Below are positions 26,790 to 37,516 of a DNA stretch of 64,000 nucleotides, in pieces (position 1 is the stretch's first letter; each line of letters starts with the position of its first letter). This DNA is from Isoperla grammatica. Taxonomy: Eukaryota > Arthropoda > Insecta > Plecoptera > Perlodidae. The DNA lies in the NCBI GenBank assembly GCA_945910005.1, contig OX246741.1:45309740-45373739 (forward strand), given 5' to 3'. A model generated the notes under the pieces. That model was not told the origin of the DNA and made no database searches. It worked only from the letters and a program-made list of their open reading frames with translations. Made by a program: the position numbers and the translations under genes.

Positions 26790-27169
26790 CTTTTCCAAAT
26801 CTTGCCCTTTCTTCGCGGGATCCTATGTGGGTTATCCCATGTTTTTCCCGTACACGGGACGTCCCTAACCCTTCCCTCGCGCTTCCAGTGTAGGGCGTCC
26901 CGTGACTTTCCTATACACGGGACGTCCCTTATCATTCCAAAGCGCTTCCCGTACGGGACGTCCCGTGACATTCCCAGACAGGGACATCCCTTAACAGTCC
27001 CTCGCGCTTCCCGTGAGGGATATCCCGTGAGTTTCCCAGATGCGGGACGTCCCTAAGCCTTCCCTCGCAGGCCCTGACCGGCACATCCCAGATTTTCCCG
27101 TTTCCAGCAGTTAACCCGCACATCCCTTGACTTTCCCGCACGGGTCCCGCAGTATCATGTTTGTTGGGA
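26790..27169. repeat. GC-rich array with palindromic GGGACGTCCC units
   Basis: Repeated GGGACGTCCC, GCGCTTCCCGT and similar strings spaced about 40-60 bp. It ends ATGTTTGTTGGGAT, the inverse of the start of the array at 20931. Same repeat family, opposite orientation. Confidence 0.7.
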
Positions 27170-28538
27170 TATTACTTGTATTGGTGTTTTTTTGTCATTG
27201 TTTTAATCTACCGGTACGCCAAGTCTATTTGTACCGGTCGATTAAAATACTTATTTAAGAAAACACCGTCATGAGTTTTCGCAGTTAACAAGACAGTACA
27301 CAAATGTTGTTCTTGAACCGCTTCGAAAATTGTTGATCAAATAAAGTATAGTTTACAAAACTTATTTTGACACGTGATTGTGAATACAGTATCAATATTG
27401 CCGGTACCGGCGGCTTAAAAATAAAGATTAAAATAATGTTGGTACTTTTAGAAGTCAATGTGCTAATTTCCAAAATTCAACTTGTTTCCTTCGCATATTT
27501 TAAAAATCTTGTCACGGTTGTTTCTTCAGTCAACCCCACGATATTCTCATTCATTAGTAAATGCTGAGATTCATTTCTACTAAAAACCAGTTAACATTCG
27601 TACGTCTTCCCAGTGTTTCTTCAATACTTAAGTTACATTTACGACATTTCATATTATATTTTAGGTTTGGAAACAACTTTTTTAACTTTTTAAAGCATTG
27701 TGCTTTTTATCATTATAATTTTCAGACTACAGTCTATCGGTGGCCCAAGCTAAAGTTGTCGCGACACGGGAAACATTTTCTGAAAACATTTTCAAAATGT
27801 TATCGGTTGAGTGCTACCACCTGTTGCAATAGTATTGAAACTATCATTGTTTGAAAGACATATGACGGAGAAGAGCCGATAGAGAAGTTCTCTCCTTTAA
27901 CTACTCTAGTGGAAGTACCTCAGATAACACTCTGTTATCTTCTCGCGGCTTTAATCAATGAGAATTTTGTCGCGCAACACAACACACGTTACATGTTGTA
28001 CTCGCTCTATTGGAGACCTACTCGGTAAAATCCCCTAGCTAGGACCTAGACAAGGTCTACTGAATTTACTCCTAGTGGAGTAATTGCGAAGCGCAAAGTG
28101 GGACCTAGACAGTTAGCAGAAACATGCAGCTACCTAGACCTAGGGTAGGCCTTGGTTATTTGGTATAATAGGTTTATCTCAACTCCATCCAATATTCTAG
28201 ATTCTAGAATTACAACTTACGTAATTTTGTAATTTACTTCCTTGGGTCATGGGAGGCCTAGGTTTGCCACGGTCAAGGGCCTAGCCAACAACAGGGCACA
28301 ATATAGACAAACAACACCGAACTAGTCCTGGATCTATTTGATTATGTAGATCTAGACGGCAGAGTGTGAAGACATTCTTGCTTGTCCATATGAAACAGCT
28401 TTTGTCAACTTGTCAGAACGCATAAACCTCAATGGCAGGACAACAGATTGACTTGGTTGTTGTTGTTGTTGTTTTTGTTTTTTGTTGTAAATGAAAAAAT
28501 CGGTCAGGAAACAACTAAGGACGAAACGTTTAAAGATA
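27170..28538. other. No feature recognised
   Basis: AT-rich; ORFs at 27285-27854 lack motifs. A CCTAGG/AGGCCTA-rich patch lies at 28010-28270. Confidence 0.35.
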
Positions 28539-28540
28539 AT

Positions 28541-28697
28541 GGTACGTTTACAGCTACGCGTTGCGAGCGAAGCGAGGGCGCGAGCTCCAATCAGCGGCCG
28601 AGTTTCACGCAAAGAAGTTAATAGTTTCACGCAAACTCGGCCACTGATTGGAGCTCGCGCCTTTGCGTCGCTCGCAACGCGTAGCTGTTAACGTACC
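28541..28697. mobile_element. Palindromic MITE (copy 1), AT duplication
   Basis: The TIR is GGTACGTTTACAGCTACGCG and the arms run to GCTCCAATCAGCGGCCGAG, around an AAGAAGTTAATAG core. AT flanks both sides (28539-28540, 28698-28699). The second copy is at 39789-39934. A 2-bp AT duplication and THAP-type hosts suggest ISL2EU-like mobilisation (inference). Confidence 0.85.
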
Positions 28698-28814
28698 ATA
28701 AGGTTTAAACTTACGAAGGTTTTTTAAAAATTTCCATTACAGAATAACATCTTAAACAAGAATAAGTTATTGTTTACGTACACGTTTTGTTTCATTGTGG
28801 TATTAGTACACTAC

Positions 28815-28846
28815 GAAAACGCTCTGTGTGACGCGTTGATAAGCGT
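28815..28846 (-). repeat. Single unit of the 37-bp minisatellite sequence
   Basis: The minus strand reads TTATCAACGCGTCACACAG followed by AGCGTTTTC, identical over about 26 bp to the right edge of the array at 6015-6042. Confidence 0.6.
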
Positions 28847-29272
28847 GCGCGTACATGTCTGTCTACAAACTTTCTGGCAAAAAGTTTTCAGAGCTATCGT
28901 CATTGTTCACTGAGATAAAGATATAAGCGTGTAAACAACAATTAGAACAATACAAGAATGCGCATTGCAAAAATGTTTCCCATTTCCATAGCTATCAAGC
29001 TTCCCGTCATTGTTGAATGTCGTGCAATGTGCGTTGGTAAGATTTTTGTTGGTGTTTTCTATACGGTCCGCCACCGTTACTTACACTGATTGACAGTAAT
29101 TGAAATGTAATTTTTGGTTCTAATACGTAACAGATCGTTTTTAAATTAGTATATTTGTGACCGGACAAAAATGTACTATTATATGGGAGACTGTATGACA
29201 GTAGCGCTGCGAGCGTTCCTGTTCACACAAATGTCAGTATGCCCCTCACTTGACGCATGCAATAATGATGTC
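28847..29272. other. Non-coding flank of the P-like element
   Basis: ACTGTCATACAGTCTCCCAT-like sequence (minus strand, about 29183-29205) is related to 31688-31710. No gene. Confidence 0.35.
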
Positions 29273-29849
29273 CAAGGTCCGTGGATCACCTAGCGGCGAC
29301 GAGGTAAACCTCTATGTTAGGTCATCCTGCCAGTATCCCAGTGTATAGCGGCCATGTATGGGCCAATGGGGGAATTCACCAATGGTGGGTAAGTATGTTA
29401 CGTGGTAAATATAAACTCCAGCCGCTTCGTATGTGCTTTGAATGTAAGTAAAGCTTGCGAACAGCATACTGAAGAGGCTATTTAATTTGCTATTTATAAA
29501 GCTCTTATACAGGCCGATGGCAATGATTATCGTAATTGCTTTAATTGCGATTAATATTAGCATTACGCGCATTTAGAGTCTACCCACTCAGTAACGAAAC
29601 TGATTTGCAGTGGGGGACTTTAATTTAAAGCGACTTAACCAACCCTGTAGGCTACGAACACCATCGGCGAGTAAGCGATAACCAATCAAAGATTGATTTT
29701 TCAAATACGAAACATATGAATCAGTGATTGGACAGTGCGAACACCTGCGGACAAGAAATGTAAGAATCAACAAGGCCAATTCAGAACAACTTTGAATTTA
29801 TTGAGTGCCTCGTTGCTAGGACGGCTCCAAAGTCACCGTTTACTTATTC

Positions 29850-29975
29850 CTAAGACAAGAAGTAATGGAACTGAATCCATATTAGAAGTTAAAAAACTTC
29901 TGCCTGAACCGGGATTTGAACCCGGGACCTTCTGCATTGGCAGCAGGGATGCTAACCACTGGACCAACGAGCCAC
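29850..29975 (-). mobile_element. tRNA-derived SINE (copy 1)
   Basis: On the minus strand a tRNA-like head has an A box (TGGTCCAGTGGTTAGC) and a B box (GGTTCAAATCC), then an AAGTTTTTAACTTC junction and a tail ending ACTTCTTGTCTTAGG. The same head and tail recur at 32025-32147. The head resembles tRNA-Gly but the anticodon arm is imperfect, so it is not a functional tRNA gene. Confidence 0.75.
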
Positions 29976-30007
29976 CTACTGGACCAACCAACCTCAACCA
30001 ACCTAGC

Positions 30008-30156
30008 GCAGAGCTTGGAATGTTCAGTTGGCTTCCACTTATCACGTCTGCAATTTTGCAACCATTTTGCACTTTTGTCGGTGACTTAGGAAATCTAAAA
30101 AGTCTAACACCATTCCTGCTGTGTTTAGAGCAATTAGGTGCTGCACAACCAGGCAT
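30008..30156 (-). pseudogene. THAP zinc-finger fragment, frameshifted and truncated
   Basis: From the ATG at 30156-30154 the frame reads MPGCAAPNCSKHSRNGVRLF and RFPKSPTK, the N-terminal half of a C2CH THAP domain (C-x4-C, then FP). Near 30065-30070 a one-base loss within an A run shifts the frame. In the shifted frame it continues WLQNCRRDKWKPTEHSKLC, which supplies the conserved tryptophan and the third zinc cysteine. The domain then stops before the expected C-x2-H histidine, where unrelated sequence and the SINE begin. So two independent lesions are visible. THAP is the DNA-binding domain of P transposases. No other part of the protein is found. Confidence 0.8.
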
Positions 30157-30537
30157 TTTACGAGGTACCTTTGCGCCTCCCATTACGCCCCCATTGACAT
30201 TTTCATTTTGGCGCCTACTTTTGGGCCCAAATATGGCTTCTAATTTCCCCGGTAGATGACCTAACATAGAGGTTTACCTCGTCGCCGCTAGGTGATCCAC
30301 GGACCTTGATGATGTCGTGTAAATACAGATGGCTGTGGGACGGCTTAACCTTACCTGCGCGCGAAAAGTGTGGTAGACTGTGTCATTCTGTCAGCGATTT
30401 TACTAGGATTCACTTATTTTTTGGATTCTTCAGCTGATTGTTACTTTAATTACATAACACATATTAAGAATAAAGTTTTAAATGCTTGTGTCAATAATCA
30501 AAACTACTGTAAATAATGTATTAGGCATATCAGATCT

Positions 30538-30686
30538 GGGCCTTGATTCTCTATGGTCAACGATAAGGTGATCACCGGTTTTGGTCGTTATGAGAAGGCT
30601 GTGACCCAATCACAGCCATCCATTCGCCTTCCGTAACGACAGAAACCGGTGATCACCTTATCGTTGACCATAGAGAATCAAGGCCC
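30538..30686. mobile_element. Palindromic MITE
   Basis: Arms of about 60 bp begin GGGCCTTGATTCTCTATGG and invert around a short core. It ends one base before the next element's GGGCCCTT terminus. No clear duplication. Confidence 0.8.
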
Positions 30687-30687
30687 A

Positions 30688-31616
30688 GGGCCCTTATTCT
30701 GTAAAATGTTCTCGTGTGAAACGAAACGAGAACTAAACGAAATCTCGATTTGGTATTGTTTGGAGGCTAGGATGGTAGCAGCCAATGGTATTTCTCGGTT
30801 GCAGTCCAAAGACATTGGAATAGCACTGTTCGAAGTCATGTGTATGTGGTGTCAACGGTCACTGCCCACTATATCTGTTAAAACATGCGGACCCTTATTC
30901 TGTAAAATGTTCTCGTTCTCGTGTGAAACGAAAACGAAATCTGCACCCGTTCCGAGGCTAGAAGGTACCAGCAAATAGTATTTCTCCATTGTAGTCACGT
31001 TTACGGTCACAGCTGACTATAATTATCAGAATGCAGAACGAAATCAGCCGCCAATTATGAATATGAAATTCTGGCACAGATTTTAGTCACATGGCCAACT
31101 GCTTGCGACAATAGTAGTCCCCGTGGAGCTACCGAGACCTCCTATCTTCTAAATCATGGCCGACCGAGTTCCGCCATCAACTTAATGCTAAGGTGTAGTT
31201 TTATCTCTATTTGACAACACTTTGACATATATCTTTACTTACCACCTTGTACTATACTATTGAACTAATTATTGTAATTTAACCATGGCATATATCCATT
31301 TATTTACTTAAATTGTTGAATTTACATGTTATGTCGTTTGATTTGGCATTTCGAGTCTTTATTGTGTCAAAAATAACAAGTGGCAGTTGTTATGGACTTG
31401 ATACCGCAGCCTACTGCATGTTTTAACAGATATAGTGGGCAGTGACCGTTGACACCACATACACATGACTTCGAACAGTGCTATTCCAATGTCTTTGGAC
31501 TGCAACCGAGAAATACCATTGGCTGCTACCATCCTAGCCTCCAAACAATAACAAATCGAGATTTCGTTTAGTTCTCGTTTCGTTTCACACGAGAACATTT
31601 TACAGAATAAGGGCCC
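30688..31616. mobile_element. DNA element with about 200-bp TIRs (GGGCCCTTATTCTG)
   Basis: 30688-30889 is the inverse of 31416-31616, nearly identical. A degenerate direct copy of the terminus starts at 30891 (GACCCTTATTCTGTAAAATG). Mirror-image ORFs in the two arms (starting MFSCETKRELNE) are explained by the inversion. No transposase motif was seen in the interior. Confidence 0.8.
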
Positions 31617-31844
31617 TGGAGCACTTAATTGTAGTTGAGCTAGATATAACAGGTAAACTGAACGTCATCGCTCACAGCGCACTCTACCTGTCATACGGTC
31701 TCCCATAGCCAGCTCACATTTTGCCGTTACTGTGTTCCAAAAAAAAATTGTCGGGTAACTTTTGTGTTTGTGTGACTTAGCCAATACTTATCAAATCGCC
31801 ATAAAATGAACATATTCATGACGGGAAAAATCTTTTAAAAATTA

Positions 31845-32024
31845 TGGCTATCAGCATATTTTGCGGTCATTATGTTTCATAAAATTATTTTCCAGTAACT
31901 ATTGTGTAACTTTTTAACTTTACAAACAATTTTACCACAATACTATTCATATTGAATGCACATCGAGGCTTGTGGATGTTTCAACTTCAACTTGATCGGA
32001 CTCTCCGTTCGACCGCTATCACGA
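31845..32024 (+). repeat. Dispersed repeat, copy flanking the SINE on the left
   Basis: It shares with 32255-32430 the blocks ATTTTGC..TCATTTTGTTTC-like, TTTTACCACAA and CTTGATCGGACTCTCCGTTC. It ends at CTATCACGAG, where the SINE begins. Confidence 0.6.
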
Positions 32025-32147
32025 GATTAGTGGTAAAGATCCCTGCTTCCAATGCAGAAGGTCCCGGGTTCAAATCCCGTTCAGGCATAAGTTTTTACTT
32101 TTTTTACTTTTGGTAAGATTCAAATTCATAACTTCTTGTCTTAGGGA
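32025..32147 (+). mobile_element. tRNA-derived SINE (copy 2), head truncated at the A box
   Basis: It begins at GATTAGTGGTAAAGATC (A-box remnant), then CCTGCTTCCAATGCAG, the B box GGTTCAAATCC and TCAGGCA. The tail ends ACTTCTTGTCTTAGG as in copy 1. It lies between two copies of another dispersed repeat. Confidence 0.75.
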
Positions 32148-32254
32148 AAGTTGATTAAGCTCCAGCTGTTGTTTGTGACGATTGTTAAACGTAAGTACAA
32201 TCACAATCTTTATTAAACAACAATCGTTATAAAATCTCAATCTTTATTAAAACG

Positions 32255-32480
32255 GCTTTCTCATATTTTGCCGCCATTTTGTTTCAGAAGAATATGTTTC
32301 AAGAATTGTATTGTAACTGTAGCTTTTCGAACGATTTTGCCACAAAACTTATTGCGTTCAATTCACATTAATGTTCCACAATTCAACTTGATCGGACTTT
32401 CCGTTCGACCACTATCGCAAGACAGAAAGAAAACAAACAGAACGAGTGCCATAGAAGTAGAATGAGACGCCCGCTACGCT
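32255..32480 (+). repeat. Dispersed repeat, copy flanking the SINE on the right
   Basis: Matches 31845-32024 and continues through AGTGCCATAGAAGTAGAATG to CGCCCGCTACGCTTAC, a tail also seen on the minus strand at 46093-46240 and 11205-11325. The 65-codon ORF here is not recognised. Confidence 0.6.
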
Positions 32481-32954
32481 TACTTTATAACTAATAATAG
32501 TTTTCAAAACATTTTGAGGTCCATCAAGTCAAACCTTTTTTAAAACTGCGTGAAATGCAAAGTGGAGGTTTGCAGTTCATATCATCGTGAGTTCATTGAC
32601 TCTATATAAAAATAATCTTATCGCTTTTCATGAAACTCAAATTTGACAGATGCAAGATAAATAAGTCCACTGTATTTATAATCAAACAAACGGAACTATA
32701 TAAAGCGAACGTACAGAAAGACATTGTTACCTGCAGAACATCTTACTATTTAGTTAAATCTATGATAAACTGTGTTATCGCCCTGCTAATCGTACCAAAT
32801 GTGATCTCATTATGAATCAGCTGATAATGACTAAGTCTATCACACGATATTGATGGAAATGTTTACCCAGCCAGTTTTATCTAACGGACAGGAAGTATCA
32901 ATACAGTATTTTTTACTCATCAAACCTAACTGCTGGAGCGGTCCCTAATTACCT

Positions 32955-33972
32955 ATTCCCTTACTGCCAACGTTGGTGTAAAGGGTAACAGTTGATTTCC
33001 TTACTGCCAACGTTAGTGTAAAGGGAAATAGTTGATTCTCTTACTGACAACGGTGGTGTAAAGGGAAATAGTTGATTCCCTTACTGCCAACGTTGATGTA
33101 AAGGGAAATAGTTGATTCCCTCACTGCCAACTTTGGTTTAAAGGGAAATAGTTGATTCCTTTACTGCCAACGTTAGTGTAAAGGGAAATAGATGATTCCC
33201 TTACTTCCAACGTTGATGTAAAGGGAAATAGTTGATTTCCCTTACTGCCAACGTTGGTTTAAAGGGAAATAGTTAATTCCCTTACTTCCAACGTTGATGT
33301 AAAGGGAAATAGTTGATTCCCTTACTGGCAACGTTGGTTTAAAGGGAAATAGTTAATTCCCTTACTTCCAACGTTGATGTAAAGGGAAATAGTTGATTCC
33401 CTTACTGCCAACGTTGGTTAAAAGGGAAATAGTTAATTCCCTTACTTCCAACGTTGATGTAAAGGGAAATAGTTGATTCCCTTACTGCCAACGTTGGTTA
33501 AAAGGGAAATAGTTAATTCCCTTACTGCCAACGTTGGTGTTAAGGGTAATAGTTGATTCCCTTACTGCCAACGTTGGTGTAAAGGTGAATAGTTGATTCC
33601 CTTACTTCCAACGTTGATGTAAAGGGAAATAGTTGATTCCCTTACTGCCAACGGTTGTGTTAATTGAAATAGTTGATTCCCTTACTGCCAACGTTGGTGT
33701 AAAGGGTAATAGTTGATTCCCTTACTGCCAACGGTTGTGTTAATTGAAATAGTTGATTCCCTTACTGCCAACGGTTGTGTTAATTGAAATAGTTGATTCC
33801 CTTACTGTCAACGTTGGTGTAAAGGGAAACAGTTGATTCCCTTACTGCCAACGTTGGTGTAAAGGGTAACAGTTGATTCCCTTACTGCCAACGTTGGTGT
33901 AAAGGGAAATAGTTGATTCCCTTACTGCCAACGTTGATGCAAAGGGAAATAGTTGATTCCCTCACTGCCAAC
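32955..33972. repeat. 40-bp minisatellite, about 25 copies, with 80-bp dimers
   Basis: The unit is AGTTGATTCCCTTACTGCCA followed by ACGTTGGTGTAAAGGGAAAT. At about 33240-33520 two unit types alternate (TTCCAACGTTGATG, then CCAACGTTGGTT), giving an 80-bp higher-order repeat. A TTAATTGAAAT subtype clusters at 33656-33790. Confidence 0.95.
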
Positions 33973-34469
33973 GAAACGTCAATTTCCTTCAACAACTCTA
34001 ACATCCTGTCGTCAGTATTCGCGCATACCGACGTCACATTCTTATCTACCGCCCCTTTCATGCACGGTAATTCAAAGAACATCAGCAGATTCCTGTTGTT
34101 CTTTCGCACATTCGTGAATGCTGTCTTCCGCCGAGTAGAGTGCACAAGCCTAATAGCCACGCCCACCGTTGCAGGTAACCAACGGAAGGTTGGGAATTAT
34201 CCCTTATGAGCCCGTGTCAATTATATTGCAGAATCTAGAGAAGTAGAAAGTTAAGTTGGTGTCATCGGACTCTTCTGTGTCATAGTAATATAAATAATAA
34301 AAAGTTGTACAACTATTATATTCTATTATTATACTATATTATATACTATAGACTCTATACTATCATACAACTATTGACCTTTATTCTATGGAAATCGTCC
34401 TGAATTACGTCATAGTTAGTTTGATGTTTGCCTCAAAAGAGGTCAGCTCACAAATTACCCAAATTACAA
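33973..34469. other. Flank with an unassigned reading frame
   Basis: Minus strand 33973-34166 is open (TAFTNVRKNNRNLLMFFELP, later MLELLKEIDVSL) and reads on into the minisatellite, so it is a fragment at best. No family was recognised. Confidence 0.3.
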
Positions 34470-35924
34470 ATAGCCCTTCATTTGAACAGCAAAAAAAGGG
34501 CAAAACACTCTCACAAAAGGGGGCAAACGGTATATACCATTTGATTCACAATATTTTGAAAAATAACGTGTTATATGACAATTTTCAATTTTAGTCGGCG
34601 TATAGGCGTCCCGACGCTATAAAGATGGCCGACGACTATATTTTCCTCTTACGCAACGGCAGATTATTATCGGTGTAACTAAAAAACTATTCAACCGATC
34701 GAGTTAATGTTTATCGCATTGGTTTTAAAATACCCTAATTAATACTTTAAAGTATCAACTAGGGTGTTTTATTTAATTATTTTATTTTAAGATATATTTG
34801 AATGGCGTACGTTTTATAAAACGAATGGCTATCTCCAAATGTGTGTTAAAAAATTATTGTGAACACAATATATTTTTTTATGATTTGGCGTATCGCGCTC
34901 TGTCCGTTATTTTACAACGTGAGTGTACGACAAAAGTACTTTTTCGTGCATTTGGTTACGGTATTTGTAATGATATCATATATTTCAATCCAAAAACATA
35001 TTTAATGCACATTTTGACACTTCCGTTAGGCAAATTTGACTAAGTATAGTCGTATTAAAAGAATAGACCTCCACAAAATTGGCTTTCTTAATACAATGTT
35101 AATGTACGTTATTTTCTTTCAAAAAAACTATCTAAATTTAGCACTTAAAGCCACAGTTAACAAAATTTGATGAAAATAGACGTTTCTATTCGAGAAAAAT
35201 AATTATAATTACTTGTTCAATAACAGCTCAATATTATACCTGCAGAAAGTGTTTTTCTCTTTTCTAACATCACTCGATGACAAATTCTATACAAATTGTA
35301 GAGTTATATGTATGATTAGGTAGACTTACGTATCAAGTTTTATGAAAAATATACATTTTAAAATTGATTTTCCCACCTAATGTACCTGAGTTCTATATGC
35401 TATATCGATCTTCAATGTACAACAGGCTGTTTCAACTTATCTCGATGGGATGATGATGAAATTTGGGTTGTACGACCTATATTGTTGCAACTTAGGCTAA
35501 TCGAGACGATAAGTGGTTGATATATTAAGGTGGAAAAAAACGCCACATATCCGAATCAGGTCCATTGCACATCGCGGGGGTTGTTAAGGGGAGTCCAGCA
35601 AGAGAGGGCAGGGCAGGGCAGGGCCAAGTGGGAGGATAAATGTTCATTGGGACAGTGGTGGAAAAGGAACAGGATCTCCTTTCGTTGCCTCCTACGACTA
35701 GCTGAAAAATCACTCTAGGCTTATTGTATCCCGGCCACAAACGGACTAACTTATCTCGAAATATTTGGGTCACTTCTATTTAAGCATAAAACAAACCACA
35801 TCTCCTGTAACCCCTCAACATGTGTATTGTAGTATCGTTGCTGTGATATATACGTTTGTTCACTTCTGAACTGATTTCTATGCACGACACCAACTCATAA
35901 TGTTATTTCCATGCGCGTTCTAAT

Positions 35925-36930
35925 GTGGCCGTTAGAGCCCATAAACTTGTGCACCCCAATATACACCAAGCGTTCAAAGCCAGCAACCTCGACAGCAAAT
36001 TTAGCATACAGTTGCAACCTGACAACCCATTTGGACGCATTCCTGGTAACCAGGGAATAGGATGCAGTGGAATCAGAGGATTCAGTAAACGCGAAGCTGC
36101 AACCATAGTGCAATTTCTACATCAACTTTGATGCACTAGCATCATTTCTACAACTGTTTCGCGAGTTAACTGCCACCAATCAAGATACATAGTGCACATA
36201 CTGACCCATCGACATCTAGAATTAAACAAGGTGATCCACCTGTTCTGGCTCTGTCTGACATCATGCAGAAATATTGAAACAACCCATTTGAATTGACTCA
36301 TCGCTCATCAGTATATCAACTGCCGTGCTGGCTGATCCCAAAACAACCAAAGATTTATTGCTACCAAGAGATAGAGGTGAATATCATTACTTGGTATACA
36401 GAGAGAAGTAAGGTATCTTTCGGGTTCAACTGAAGACAGCAGTCAACCAATACCAGCCTTGACAAAAATGATACTGATGACTTTTACAGATTTAAAATCT
36501 TAAACATTTAAAAGAAGGAGAAAGCAGTATGTTGGGTGCTGATAGAGGCTTATTTGCATACATGGCATTGGTTGCTCAGAACAGAACATTAGATTTAAGA
36601 GTGGTTCTTAGCCATCCATGACAGGGCCAGAAGAAGTGAATCAACACCGCTATCAAGATTCCACAATATATTGGGGTATCATACAATGCGAAACTGAAGG
36701 AACTTCGTATCTGGAAGAACTAATATTATAAGTACGTTGACTGAATTACTTTTTTCGGCGTGGAGTAAAGAAGATTCGGCTTGGTGACAGAGTGCTGCAT
36801 GTAACTTGCACCAGCAAATGCTATTGTCTACCTTCTCGGACAATTAGCGAAGTAGATGATCATCAAACATCTCAGGAAGAAGTTGATAAAATATGCAAAA
36901 CAACAAATGAGTCGCATCTTTAATCAAAAC
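35925..36930 (+). pseudogene. Decayed gene fragments resembling the CXC/PIN-like transposon family
   Basis: Three pieces in plus-strand order, in different frames. 35949-36131: a segment with HPNIHQAFKASNLDSKFSI and NPFGRIPGNQ...GFSKREAATI. 36531-36620: MLGADRGLFAYMALVAQNRT then LDLRVVLSHP and a stop. About 36764-36930: LGDRVLHVTCTSKCYCLPS then DDHQTSQEEVDKI. In large invertebrate CXC-type proteins I know of similar blocks (NPFGRIPVDQ-like, LFGK..VIAQ...LRDVLSHP, HEEADTR). That is from memory of the family, so the link is an inference. Many stops; no function. Same family as 559-1813 is suspected from block order. Confidence 0.4.
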
Positions 36931-37011
36931 CAAATACATTTCCCAATAATAAGTTATTATATTACAACAGAAGGGAACATATTGTCTTCTGCATGATCTT
37001 CAAATGTCTTA

Positions 37012-37052
37012 AATGTTAAGGACATCAGTGAATCACTGATGTCCTTAACATT
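37012..37052. repeat. Perfect palindrome, 19-bp arms, 3-nt loop
   Basis: AATGTTAAGGACATCAGTG, loop AAT, then the exact inverse. Confidence 0.9.
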
Positions 37053-37516
37053 AGGGCTGCCCAACCATATCGACAATAGAAAAACAATTCGATATCGATA
37101 TAGAATTAATATACCGTACATATCGTGATATCGAACCTGTGCCTACTAAGCTAATTGTAAAAAAACGATTACGTCACGTGTAGCCATCAATCACAACATC
37201 GCAGTTTTGTGTGGATATTTTAAATTTTGAATAGTACAACACACAAATTGACACACGTAATAACTAATAAGACATTTCAAAGTTAAAATATGTATTTACG
37301 TAATACGATAACATTGTTTATAATAAATGGTCTCTGGCTGGTCTGGAAATCCATAAACAGACGAGAAAAGTTTCGATGTCGCGATATCGCCCATATATCT
37401 ATCGTCACTTAAGTTCGATATTGCAACGCGATATCGTCATTTCTTCCCGCGATATATATATTATTTTTTCATTGTTGGACTTCGACTTCTATCGTTACTT
37501 CGGGTACAAGCTTATG

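Larger units (their letters stand above)
29273..30308. mobile_element. P-superfamily-like element, 1,036 bp, 8-bp TSD
   Basis: The TIRs are near-perfect over about 52 bp and begin CAAGGTCCGTGGATCACC, ending TATGTTAGGTCATC inward. The flanking 8 bp ATGATGTC is repeated exactly at 29265-29272 and 30309-30316. An 8-bp duplication, a CA-starting TIR and a THAP domain on the minus strand point to the P superfamily; hAT elements also make 8-bp duplications but usually carry BED fingers. No catalytic domain is present, so it is non-autonomous. It contains a SINE (29850-29975) and a dispersed 70-bp sequence (29571-29640). Confidence 0.8.

Noticed and set aside
28352..28691. ORFs with ETRPLIGARA on both strands
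   Set aside because: They are translations of the palindromic MITE arms.
29902..29975. Functional tRNA gene
   Set aside because: A and B boxes are present but the anticodon stem has mismatches and a SINE tail follows; the second copy lacks the 5' half.
30649..31598. Conserved MFSCETKRELNE protein seen twice
   Set aside because: The two ORFs are the inverted TIRs of one element; conservation reflects the duplication.
29183..31710. A 2.5-kb element bounded by CTGTCATAC.GTCTCCCAT-like inverted motifs
   Set aside because: Similarity is short and decays quickly; the interval contains several independent elements.
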